A DNA stretch of 11,813 bases from JAHJBR01 sp040757035 (GTDB taxonomy: Archaea; Micrarchaeota; Micrarchaeia; Anstonellales; Bilamarchaeaceae): NCBI GenBank assembly GCA_040757035.1, contig JBFLYM010000029.1, positions 1 to 11,813 on the forward strand, given 5' to 3'. The notes beneath the pieces are model-generated. The model saw nothing but the letters and a program-made list of their open reading frames with translations. It made no database searches and was not told the origin of the DNA. Shown here in pieces: positions 5,990-11,813 of this stretch; the first letter of the stretch is position 1, and the number at the start of each line of letters is the position of its first letter. The translations under genes were made by a program, and so were the position numbers.

Positions 5990-6587
5990 GCGCAATTTTT
6001 TGCTTATATTTTTTCTAATTTTTTGTTTAAGTATTGTCTTTTCTTATTTAACGAATTTATTTCAAATCATTACTATATGGATTCATTTAGCGCTGCTTTC
6101 GCTCGGGCTCTTTTTCATTTATCAAGACATTCCAAGATTATTTGTGCACATGAGCACCATAAGAGGGTTGCTCTATAGCGCTTTTCATGGAATCGGATTA
6201 TTTTTTGTGTTAATTCTAATTCCAATAGGTATTTCGTTTTGTGCATCACTATTAAACATTCAACCAGACATAACAAACATTTATCAAAAAGTCGTTAATT
6301 TTCCATTTTACCTTATTGTTTTTGGAGTATTATTTGCACCAATAAGCGAAGAAATTTTTTTCCGTGCGTTTCTTGCAGGCAGATACGGAATTATATTGTC
6401 ATCATTTCTATTCGCCATTTCGCACATATTTTATAATTCTATATTTGAAATAATAGGCGTATTTTTTATTGGTATTGCGCTTTCGTATTATTTCGTGAAA
6501 AAGAGTAATCTAATCGCGTGCATAATAGCGCATTTATTATATAATTTGTTATCCATATCTGTAATATATTCAATTATTCCAAAGTGA
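5967..6587 (+). CDS. CPBP-family intramembrane metalloprotease (CAAX protease/Abi-like)
   Basis: A 206-aa membrane protein with about six to seven hydrophobic segments. The family's three motifs are present: EEIFFR (128-133; paired glutamates and arginine), FLFAISH (147-153, with H153) and, in the last helix, H189 with N193. These residues form the glutamate/histidine metal site of Rce1-type glutamic/metalloproteases. Substrates are unknown here; archaeal members are often linked to prenylated or membrane-protein processing or to bacteriocin-like systems. The longest form begins at GTG 5967, inside rps27ae. TTG 5976 also overlaps it, so the exact start is unclear, but both imply translational coupling. 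The stop TGA (6585-6587) touches the upstream candidate starts of mscS. Confidence 0.85.
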   Translation: MVILRENKRNFLLIFFLIFCLSIVFSYLTNLFQIITIWIHLALLSLGLFFIYQDIPRLFVHMSTIRGLLYSAFHGIGLFFVLILIPIGISFCASLLNIQPDITNIYQKVVNFPFYLIVFGVLFAPISEEIFFRAFLAGRYGIILSSFLFAISHIFYNSIFEIIGVFFIGIALSYYFVKKSNLIACIIAHLLYNLLSISVIYSIIPK

Positions 6588-6589
6588 TG

Positions 6590-6595
6590 GGTGAT
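6590..6595 (+). promoter_or_regulatory. Shine-Dalgarno GGTGAT deciding the MscS start
   Basis: GGTGAT precedes ATG 6599 by 3 nt, matching the archaeal 16S 3' end complement (GGAGGTGAT). It argues for 6599 over GTG 6584 and ATG 6587, which overlap the protease stop. Confidence 0.6.
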
Positions 6596-6598
6596 TTT

Positions 6599-7672
6599 AT
6601 GATTGATCAGATGATATCCGTTATATCGGCATTACCTGGAGGAAAAATAATTCTTACTATAATATTTTTTGCACTTTTTGGATTTACACTATCTGTTGCA
6701 TATAAAATAATTTTTTCTCTTTTGAAAAAAGCCACAGAAAAAACTATCTCTGGTTTGGATGATAAACTTCTTGAATGCATACGCAGCCCTGTTCGCGCCT
6801 TTATAATAACTTTTTCTTTGTTTTTTGCCCTGACTTTGACCTATCCTGACATTAGTTTAGGAAAAATTGGGCTCCCAAATGTCTATATGGTTGTACTTAT
6901 CTTTATCGCAGCGTTTGCACTTAATCGTCTTATCTCAACCATTTTATTATGGTATAAAATTGAGATTGCGCCAAAATCAGAAACAAAAATTAACGACGAG
7001 GTATTGGCGATAATCGATAAAATATTGCCAATCGCAATATATGGATTAGCATTGATGATGGCGCTTAGTAATTTAGGAATAGAAATTACTCCTCTTCTTG
7101 CAGGATTAGGAATTGCGAGTCTTGCAGTTGCCCTTGCTTTGCAGGATTCTTTCGGAAATTTCTTTGCCGGAGTGAATGTTTCAGTAGACAAATCATTTAA
7201 AAAAGACGATTTTATATCTACGGATTTTGGAGTAGAGGGTGTTGTCCATGAAGTAGGTTGGAGAACTACTAAGATTATTAGCCCACAAGGTAATTATATC
7301 ATAATTCCAAATAGCAAACTTGCGCAAAGTGTTATTACAAATTACTGCTATCCTGACAAAACGATTATACAAGCCGGAAGCATAGGAGTTTCATACAATT
7401 CTGATGTTGATCACGTTTCAAACGTAATAAAAGATGTAATGAAAAAAACAACAGCAAACAATGATAATTTTGTAAAGAATTTTGAACCTCCGGTATTTTT
7501 TGATTCATTCGGCGATTTTTCTCTAAATTTTAAATATGCATACAAGGTTAAAGACTATCGCGCGCGTGGTGTAGCTGCGAACGAAATAAATCGTGCTATA
7601 TTTCTTGCATTTAAAAAAGAAAAGATAGATATTCCCTATCCAACCAGAACAGTTTATAATTTTCAAAAATAA
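6599..7672 (+). CDS. MscS-family small-conductance mechanosensitive channel
   Basis: A 357-aa channel protein that would release solutes on hypo-osmotic shock. Hydrophobic segments lie at about 15-40, 66-82, 93-118 and 143-160. They are followed by the glycine/alanine-rich pore helix LLAGLGIASLAVALALQDS (166-184) and FGNFFAGV (185-192). The MscS beta domain comes next, with VDKSFKKDDFI (196-206), GVEGVVHEVGWRTTKI (211-226) and a PNSKL turn (237-241). The C-terminal alpha/beta domain ends near FLAFKKEKIDIPYPTRTVY. Length and order are those of ordinary MscS/YnaI-type channels with an extra N-terminal helix pair. It sits 12 bp after the protease stop and is likely the last gene of the rps27ae-protease-channel operon. 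Confidence 0.9.
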   Translation: MIDQMISVISALPGGKIILTIIFFALFGFTLSVAYKIIFSLLKKATEKTISGLDDKLLECIRSPVRAFIITFSLFFALTLTYPDISLGKIGLPNVYMVVLIFIAAFALNRLISTILLWYKIEIAPKSETKINDEVLAIIDKILPIAIYGLALMMALSNLGIEITPLLAGLGIASLAVALALQDSFGNFFAGVNVSVDKSFKKDDFISTDFGVEGVVHEVGWRTTKIISPQGNYIIIPNSKLAQSVITNYCYPDKTIIQAGSIGVSYNSDVDHVSNVIKDVMKKTTANNDNFVKNFEPPVFFDSFGDFSLNFKYAYKVKDYRARGVAANEINRAIFLAFKKEKIDIPYPTRTVYNFQK

Positions 7673-7689
7673 AAAAGCAATTTAGCTAG

Positions 7690-7925
7690 CAAACGTGAGC
7701 GGGAAACTCCACATTCTTTAGAGGTGGGATGAAAGCGAACAAACAATAGTGCATAATTGTCCTTTCTGCGGAATATCTATAGACAGAGATTTGAACGCTG
7801 CACGAAATATACGTATACGAGCTACCGTCGGGCAGACGGAAAGTAACGCTTGTGGAGATGAAGCAATAGCTTCGTCGTTGAAGCAAGAAGCCCACCCTAT
7901 TTATAGGTGGGAGTATGTCACAGGA
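7690..7925 (+). mobile_element. Relic of an IS200/IS605-type (TnpB-carrying) element
   Basis: The 258 bp between mscS and the phosphorylase gene hold debris of an IS605-group element. A hairpin-forming left part, CCAC (7709-7712) ... GTGG (7724-7727) with a CTTTAG loop, is followed by GGGATGAAAG. The coding remnant is the C-terminal end of TnpB. The right part ends in CCCACC...GGTGGG (7891-7911) and GAGTATGTCACAGG, which looks like a right-end hairpin and border. No TnpA transposase remains. Element borders are approximate. It could be an internally deleted copy in which both subterminal hairpins survive. Confidence 0.65.
7891..7911. repeat. Right-end hairpin of the IS605 relic, containing a TATA-like loop
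   Basis: CCCAC (7891-7895) pairs with GTGGG (7907-7911). One C bulges, then C-T-A pairs with T-A-G, leaving loop TTTA. The loop side reads TATTTATA (7898-7905), centred about 26 nt before 7928, so it could act as box A for the downstream gene. Confidence 0.7.
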
Positions 7926-7926
7926 G
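7923..7926 (+). promoter_or_regulatory. Shine-Dalgarno GGAG deciding the phosphorylase start
   Basis: GGAG lies 4 nt before ATG 7931. It supports this start over the in-frame GTG 7907, which sits in the IS hairpin and would add eight residues (MGVCHRSV) before the conserved MIGIIGGSG. Confidence 0.7.
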
Positions 7927-7930
7927 CGTT

Positions 7931-8683
7931 ATGATCGGAATAATTGGCGGAAGCGGAATATCCGCATTACTCAAATCAAGAAAATTTAGCGAATGCAAAA
8001 CAAATACGCCTTATGGAACGGTTTATCTTTATTCTGGTAAAATAGACAAAATGGATTGTGTTTTTGTTCTGCGGCATGGCAAAAATCATCAGCTTCCGCC
8101 GCACAAAGTTAATTATCATGCGAACATTTGGGCGCTTAAACAACACGGGATAACAGAGGCGATTGCGATTTATGCAGTTGGAATAATTTCAAAATTTACA
8201 CCGGGAGACTTAGTTGTAGCCGAAGATTTCATCGGTTTTAATGCACCGATTACTTTTTTTGATGATTTCAAAAATGGGATAAAACACACTGATTTTTCAG
8301 AACCATATCCAAAAGAAATGCAAACCAAGCTTTTTAGAGCAGCAGAGAACGCAGCAATTCCATTAAAGAAAAACGGAATAATCGCAACCACTCATGGACC
8401 AAGATTTGAAACGCGCGCTGAAATAAAAGCGCTCAAAATTATTGGTGCAAATTTAGTTAGTATGACAAATGCATATGAAGCGACTCTTTTTCGCGAATTG
8501 GAAATTCCTGTTGCCGGATTGTGTATTGCGACGAATTATGCATCCGGAATATCCAGAACAGGAACAAATTGTACAAACAAAACAAAAAAACTTTCTCATA
8601 AAGAAGTAATAGACATGGTTGCAAAAAAAGAGCACGAAGTAAATAGAATAATTAATGAATTTGTAAAGTTGAAAAAATTATAG
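7931..8683 (+). CDS. mtnP: MTAP/PNP-family phosphorylase, probably S-methyl-5'-thioinosine (6-oxopurine) type
   Basis: A 250-aa cytosolic enzyme that splits purine (methylthio)nucleosides with phosphate in methionine and purine salvage. Motifs are GGSGI (6-10; phosphate loop), RHGKNHQLPPHKVNY (48-62), HTDFSEPY (119-126), THGPRFETRAE (154-164) and MTNAYEA (178-184). The base-specificity segment reads TNYASG (201-206). Adenine-specific MTAP has Asp at the first and third polar positions (D-Y-D), whereas N-Y-A places Asn202 and Ala204 there, as in methylthioinosine phosphorylases. I therefore predict a preference for 6-oxopurines, with a deaminase needed elsewhere. The gene symbol is the usual one for the family, not a proof of substrate. 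It is preceded directly by the IS605 relic and converges on gltX, with 28 bp between stops. Confidence 0.85.
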   Translation: MIGIIGGSGISALLKSRKFSECKTNTPYGTVYLYSGKIDKMDCVFVLRHGKNHQLPPHKVNYHANIWALKQHGITEAIAIYAVGIISKFTPGDLVVAEDFIGFNAPITFFDDFKNGIKHTDFSEPYPKEMQTKLFRAAENAAIPLKKNGIIATTHGPRFETRAEIKALKIIGANLVSMTNAYEATLFRELEIPVAGLCIATNYASGISRTGTNCTNKTKKLSHKEVIDMVAKKEHEVNRIINEFVKLKKL

Positions 8684-8711
8684 AGTTATAGAAGTTGGAG
8701 CAATAATATTC

Positions 8712-10415
8712 TTAACACGAATACACAAAAATATGTCTTTTGTTTTTTTTATCCAATCTGCAAAATCCAAACCTCTCAAACTGAATTACATCTCCTTCTT
8801 TTAAACAAGAAATATTACTTTCTGCATAACCTCTTATTATTTCCAGACTTTTTTCATTGAATGTTTTATCCTCATTCATAATATTATGCGGTTTTAGTAT
8901 TTCTGCTTCAACATAATCGCTAACCCATTGTATTTTTTTTTCAGCTATTTTATCTTCAACAAGCTCGGTTTCATAGTTTGCCTTTGAGATCATTTTTACA
9001 GTGTATAAATCTTTGAGCCGGAAAATTTCGCCCTCGCTAATCTTTTCGAAATCCGCCTTTGGAATGTACACAAAACCAGAAACGTTGATTTTTCTTGTTC
9101 CTGTACTTTCTGTCCCAATATGAGCATTAGGATAAAATTTTAATTCTATTTTTTTTGGCATTGCATTTTTTATTTTTAATTTTATTGGATCCGGAACAAA
9201 GAAATAATGTTTTGCTGAAGGTTCAAGTAATTTTCTGTTCTCGGCCAAAAGTTTTTCCAAGCTGGGTTTGCTTTCTGTTTTTGACAGTCCAAAAGATAAA
9301 ACAAAATTTTTTATAGCTTCTGGGAGAATTCCGCGGCGCGCAAGTCCGTTTAAACTCGGAAGTCTTGGATCGTCCCAGCCAGAAACCTTTCCATTAATCA
9401 CTAGCGGAGTAATAAATCTTTTGCTTACTGGAACACCTTTTATTGCAAGACGTGAGAATTCTATAATTTCTGGCTTTCGCAATTCAAGGATTTTGACTAT
9501 TTCACGATATAATTCGTCGCGCAATTCGTATTCCTTGCTTCGCATCATATGGGTTATGCCTTCTATAGAATCAAGGATTGGCGCCGCAAAGTCATATGTA
9601 GGCCATACACGGTATTTTTTCTTCTGTCGGTAATGTTCTGCCTCAATTATCCGAAATAAACTCGGATCGCGCATTACCGTATTCAAGGATTTCATATTTC
9701 CTTTTAATCTTACAACTGCTTTACCAGCGCCATAATCGCGATGCATTTTTTTCCATCTTGCAAGCGTTTCGGCTTTGCTTAAATTTCTGCACGCGCACTC
9801 CTTCTGTTCTTCGCGGTTTTTTGAAATTTCGCTTTGAGTACACGTACAGATATAAATCATTCCTTCAAGTATTGCCTTTTCTGCGTATTGGTAAATAACT
9901 GGCATATAATCCGATGTGTAAGATTCTGAAGCATACGAAACGCCGAGCCATTTCAACCCATCGCGTATTGCGTTCACGTATTCAATCTTTTCTTTTTCCG
10001 GATTTGTATCATCAAATCTGAGCAACATCTTTCCATTGTAAGCGCGCGCGCTTTCAAAATACAAAAACGCCGCCTTTGCGTGTCCTATATGTAAATAACC
10101 CGAAGGTTCTGGCGGAAATCTTGTAACCACCTTTCCATTAATCGCATTCGGAAGCGTAAGTTTTTTTTCCTCTATTTTCTTTTCAACAAACACAAAATTT
10201 CTAAGTTCATTTTCTATTTCATTTTTAGACATTTCATTTATTTCATCAACTATTCTGGAAATTAGCATCATTGTTTCTTTCATGTCTTTTTTTGCGTCTG
10301 GGAATTCTGCTATAACCTTTCCCGCAACTGCCCCGCAATTTGCTTTTCCATAATCCGATGCGTTCTTGAGCGCGTATTTTCTAATTACTTCTTCAAGCGA
10401 TATGCGAATATTCAT
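8712..10415 (-). CDS. gltX: Glutamyl-tRNA synthetase, archaeal type
   Basis: A 567-aa class I synthetase that charges tRNA-Glu and, in most archaea, also tRNA-Gln for later amidation. A helical N-terminal extension (1-90) precedes the catalytic core. The HIGH motif is in FPPEPSGYLHIGHAKAA (100-116). RFDDTNPEKE (133-142) follows, then a cysteine cluster C190-x-C192 ... C207-x-C209 typical of archaeal enzymes and probably zinc-binding. WPTYDFA (271-277), the KMSKS-equivalent VSKR (330-333) and GWDDPRLPSL (346-355) complete the core. The rest is the all-beta anticodon-binding domain shared with archaeal/eukaryotic GluRS and GlnRS rather than the bacterial helical one. Length is normal and no key residue is missing. 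ATG 10415 is the first methionine, with AAGG 8 nt upstream. Confidence 0.95.
   Translation of the reverse strand: MNIRISLEEVIRKYALKNASDYGKANCGAVAGKVIAEFPDAKKDMKETMMLISRIVDEINEMSKNEIENELRNFVFVEKKIEEKKLTLPNAINGKVVTRFPPEPSGYLHIGHAKAAFLYFESARAYNGKMLLRFDDTNPEKEKIEYVNAIRDGLKWLGVSYASESYTSDYMPVIYQYAEKAILEGMIYICTCTQSEISKNREEQKECACRNLSKAETLARWKKMHRDYGAGKAVVRLKGNMKSLNTVMRDPSLFRIIEAEHYRQKKKYRVWPTYDFAAPILDSIEGITHMMRSKEYELRDELYREIVKILELRKPEIIEFSRLAIKGVPVSKRFITPLVINGKVSGWDDPRLPSLNGLARRGILPEAIKNFVLSFGLSKTESKPSLEKLLAENRKLLEPSAKHYFFVPDPIKLKIKNAMPKKIELKFYPNAHIGTESTGTRKINVSGFVYIPKADFEKISEGEIFRLKDLYTVKMISKANYETELVEDKIAEKKIQWVSDYVEAEILKPHNIMNEDKTFNEKSLEIIRGYAESNISCLKEGDVIQFERFGFCRLDKKNKRHIFVYSC
8738..8750 (+). terminator. 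Candidate T-run terminator downstream of the phosphorylase gene
   Basis: On the plus strand a T-rich run (TTTTGTTTTTTTT) lies about 55 nt past the phosphorylase stop, inside the end of the convergent gltX. Archaeal RNA polymerase terminates at such U-tracts without a strong hairpin. It may equally be only coding sequence for lysines of gltX. Confidence 0.3.
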
Positions 10416-10437
10416 ATAAATATCCTTACAAATATCA

Positions 10438-10445
10438 TCTATAAC
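10438..10445 (-). promoter_or_regulatory. Weak candidate box A (GTTATAGA) of gltX
   Basis: On the minus strand GTTATAGA is centred about 26 nt before ATG 10415, so the mRNA would be leaderless, as predicted for dtdA. The match to TTTATAAA is imperfect. The rest of the 153-bp gap 10416-10568 shows no gene I can support. Confidence 0.3.
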
Positions 10446-10568
10446 TTTGTTGGTTTGCTATACTCAATCAAATCTCAATTAAATTTGAAAGATACCAGAA
10501 ACAAAAGAAATTGGCATAATACCAGTAAAACCAGAACTAAATTAATAACCTAGTTCGTTTCAGAAGGA

Positions 10569-11294
10569 TCAAACAACATTTTTAAGCAACGTAGTTATTT
10601 TTATGAATTCATCAAGTCTTTGATAATCACTTACTCTACCAATGTCAACCCAATATTCTTCAAATATATACGGATTAATTTTCTTTTTTGCGCTAAGAAG
10701 CCTCGGAAATACTTGTTTTGCAAAATCATCCCTTTCCTTTATATATGCAAATATCTCTGGTTCAAACGCATAAATTCCGGTATTTATGAAAAAATCGTAT
10801 TTTGGTTTCTCTTTAAAATCAACTATTGAAGGACTATTATTTGAACTACTCAATTCTGCAATTCCGTATTCAAGCTGCATTTCCTGTCTTGTGAGTGCTA
10901 TTGTTGCAATTGCATTTGATTTTTTATGCATCGCCATCATATCACTAAATTTTACGTCTGTGAGATGGTCGCCCATAACAACAAGGAAACTTTGATTAAT
11001 TTTGTTTTTATAATCAAGAATTGAACCTGCGGTGTTTTTTGGTTCATCTTCAATTGAATATTCTATTTTTACTCCAAATGCAGCACCATCGCCAAAGTAA
11101 TCCATTATCTTTTCTTTTTTATAACCGACTGTTAATATAAGGTCTCTAAATCCATTAAGCTTGAGATTTTGCACAACATACTGAAGAATAGGTTTTTTTC
11201 CTAACTTCAACATTGGTTTTGGTATTGAATATGTATATGGACGCAGTCGTGTTCCTTGACCGCCACAAAGTATAAAGACTTTCATATCTTTCAT
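10569..11294 (-). CDS. Sugar-phosphate nucleotidylyltransferase (NTP_transferase family)
   Basis: A 241-aa enzyme that makes an NDP-sugar from a sugar-1-phosphate and an NTP; mannose-1-phosphate guanylyl-, glucose-1-phosphate thymidylyl- or uridylyltransferase are all possible. The signature GGQGTRLRPYTYSIPKPML (11-29) covers nucleotide binding and the catalytic lysine region. NTAGSI (87-92) and the metal-binding GDH (108-110), EKP (162-164), NTG (171-173) and EEYWVDIGRVSDY (212-224) follow. There is no C-terminal left-handed beta-helix, so it is a short, single-domain form. The frame extends upstream to 11372, but ATG 11294 has GGATGAT 4 nt before it and leads straight into MKDMKVFILCGGQG. 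ATG 11285 is a close alternative. With the GT-C-like protein and methyltransferase it fits surface-glycan synthesis. Confidence 0.88.
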   Translation of the reverse strand: MKDMKVFILCGGQGTRLRPYTYSIPKPMLKLGKKPILQYVVQNLKLNGFRDLILTVGYKKEKIMDYFGDGAAFGVKIEYSIEDEPKNTAGSILDYKNKINQSFLVVMGDHLTDVKFSDMMAMHKKSNAIATIALTRQEMQLEYGIAELSSSNNSPSIVDFKEKPKYDFFINTGIYAFEPEIFAYIKERDDFAKQVFPRLLSAKKKINPYIFEEYWVDIGRVSDYQRLDEFIKITTLLKNVV

Positions 11295-11298
11295 AGGA

Positions 11299-11305
11299 AT
11301 CATCC
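11299..11305 (-). promoter_or_regulatory. Shine-Dalgarno GGATGAT deciding the nucleotidylyltransferase start
   Basis: GGATGAT sits 4 nt before ATG 11294 on the minus strand, the same motif and gap as before rps27ae, so it is used here to set the start. Confidence 0.5.
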
Positions 11306-11373
11306 GCGAAAAAACTTCACTGAAACACCAAAGCCTTAGCCAATGATGCTTCGTATATGTGTTTGTTATCAAA

Positions 11374-11382
11374 CTTTTTAAG
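11374..11382 (-). promoter_or_regulatory. Candidate box A (CTTAAAAAG) upstream of the nucleotidylyltransferase gene
   Basis: On the minus strand CTTAAAAAG predicts transcription start near 11352 and a leader of about 58 nt. It lies just past the stop of the remnant frame at 11404, so the nucleotidylyltransferase need not depend on upstream transcription. Confidence 0.3.
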
Positions 11383-11403
11383 CACTTACTTTCTTGGACT
11401 TGA

Positions 11404-11757
11404 TTAAAAATAAGAAGATATATGTTGTTGTTCCTTAAGTTCTGGTGGAAGTCGTTCTGGAGCCACTTCGGAAATTACCGTAGTAAATCTATCTATAAAT
11501 ACCTGTGGAGATACTGGTGCCCTACTTCTATCGACCATTGCCTGTGTCATTGAACATATCTTGTCAACCTTCTTAAAATCATAAGGAGGCCGTAAGCACG
11601 CTTCTATAAGAATGTGAATGTCCCTGATTTGATAGGATCGATAATCTTTGTTAGGAGGACGGAACCCTATGCCAATAAAGTTTTCTAACTTGACTTTACA
11701 AAACGCGCGCGCTTTTACGTCGTAAAACCTGTTATACCTAACTTGTCTTGGTTCGCG
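11404..11757 (-). pseudogene. Open frame without an upstream start codon; probable 5'-damaged gene of unknown family
   Basis: The minus strand is open for 117 codons between a TAG (11758-11760) and the TAA at 11404-11406. The product looks protein-like, with KLENFIGIGFRPPNKDYRS, RDIHILIEACLRPPYDFKKV, then QVFIDRFTTVISEVAPERLP and a polar tail ending HISSYF. No ATG, GTG or TTG occurs until ATG 11550, which would leave only 48 residues. Repeat copy B (11689-11719) lies at the upstream end and is read in frame as VKARAFCKVK. I infer that the true 5' end was lost, perhaps by a rearrangement at the repeat, or that a frameshift hides it. I do not recognise the family. It may also be a real 48-aa gene. 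Confidence 0.4.
11689..11719. repeat. 31-bp perfect direct repeat, copy B
   Basis: Identical to 1247-1277 in the same orientation, 10.4 kb away, with unrelated flanks. Like copy A it is followed at once by a hairpin, here TTTTACG-T-CGTAAAA (11713-11727), whose first arm is the repeat's own end. Confidence 0.9.
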
Positions 11758-11811
11758 CTACACGCGCGCAAAGCGCGATAGTGAAAACGCTTCCATAAAC
11801 AACTGTTGTTT
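11713..11811. repeat. Cluster of three inverted repeats at the window end
   Basis: Three dyads follow one another: TTTTACG-T-CGTAAAA (11713-11727), TCGCGCT (11753-11759) with AGCGCGA (11772-11778) around a CGCGCGC loop, and AAACAAC-T-GTTGTTT (11797-11811). The first and third share 7-bp arms around a single T. The GC-rich middle stands out from the AT-rich surroundings. The region may continue past the window. Confidence 0.65.
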
Positions 11812-11813
11812 TG

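Larger units (their letters stand above)
7722..7934 (+). pseudogene. tnpB: Remnant of TnpB (IS605 OrfB): C-terminal half zinc ribbon only
   Basis: From an open frame beginning after the TAG at 7719-7721, with a possible GTG start at 7749, the product reads HNCPFCGISIDRDLNAARNI and ends with ACGDEAIASSLKQEA. The second CxxC of the zinc ribbon and the DRD-x-NAA-x-NI motif, which holds the third RuvC aspartate, are classic TnpB. The first CxxC, the rest of RuvC and the whole N-terminal part are missing, so no nuclease can be made. The frame runs on through the right-end hairpin and stops at TGA 7932-7934, making an ATGA overlap with the phosphorylase start. This is probably fortuitous but could couple translation. 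The 3' end and hairpin correspond to where the guide (omega/re) RNA lies in living elements. Confidence 0.75.

Noticed and set aside
10040..10055. CGCGCGC run in gltX resembling the core of the 31-bp repeat
   Set aside because: It encodes Ala-Arg-Ala with the genome's preferred codons, and the similarity does not extend into the flanks.
10480..10545. Plus-strand peptide-like stretch (IPETKEIGIIPVKPELN) in the gap upstream of gltX
   Set aside because: It looks protein-like but is only about 18 codons, directly preceded by a stop, with no start codon; too short to call a gene or remnant.
1247..11719. The two 31-bp repeats as att sites of a 10.4-kb integrated island
   Set aside because: The interval carries dtdA, rps27ae and gltX, essential or core genes; there is no integrase and no tRNA target.
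11669..11725. Short plus-strand ORF (18 aa) with GGAGG upstream, running through repeat copy B
   Set aside because: The GGAGG is 11 nt from the ATG, the ORF is tiny, and the minus strand of the same bases reads as better protein.

Overview
The window is AT-rich DNA from an archaeon. Four things point there: a D-aminoacyl-tRNA deacylase of the archaeal/plant DTD2 (GEK1) type, a stand-alone ribosomal protein S27ae (eS31) found only in archaea and eukaryotes, an archaeal-type glutamyl-tRNA synthetase, and TTTATAAA-like box A promoters placed so that several transcripts would be leaderless or nearly so. Other genes have a GGTG/GGATGAT Shine-Dalgarno about 4 nt before the start. Small genes and tight spacing would suit a DPANN-like lineage, but I cannot assign a phylum from this sequence.

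Layout. 1-107 is the C-terminal tail of a probable IS4/IS1634-type transposase, overlapping tail to tail an unrecognised 338-aa gene (96-1112, minus). 1113-1417 is a GC-rich, hairpin-rich gap with copy A of a perfect 31-bp repeat. 1418-2266 is dtdA, converging with an uncharacterised two-TM membrane protein (2249-2905, minus). 3055-4944 is a polytopic GT-C-like membrane protein, followed by a compositionally foreign SAM methyltransferase (5030-5740). Next comes a compact probable operon: rps27ae (5822-5989), a CPBP intramembrane protease (5967-6587) and an MscS channel (6599-7672). 7690-7925 is a relic of an IS200/IS605-type element that keeps the last part of TnpB and hairpin ends. It abuts an MTA/MTI phosphorylase (7931-8683), which converges on gltX (8712-10415, minus). 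10569-11294 (minus) is a sugar-nucleotide pyrophosphorylase. 11404-11757 (minus) is an open but apparently start-less gene remnant containing copy B of the 31-bp repeat, in a hairpin-rich end zone.

Function. Housekeeping translation genes (dtdA, rps27ae, gltX) and purine/methylthio salvage sit among surface-glycan-type functions (GT-C protein, methyltransferase, NTP-sugar transferase) and membrane-stress functions (MscS, CPBP). I see no CRISPR array, tRNA or rRNA, and no complete defence system. The most unusual material is the 31-bp repeat with its flanking hairpins, the decayed reading frame around copy B, the IS605 relic fused to the front of the phosphorylase gene, and a 10-bp-arm palindrome inside dtdA.
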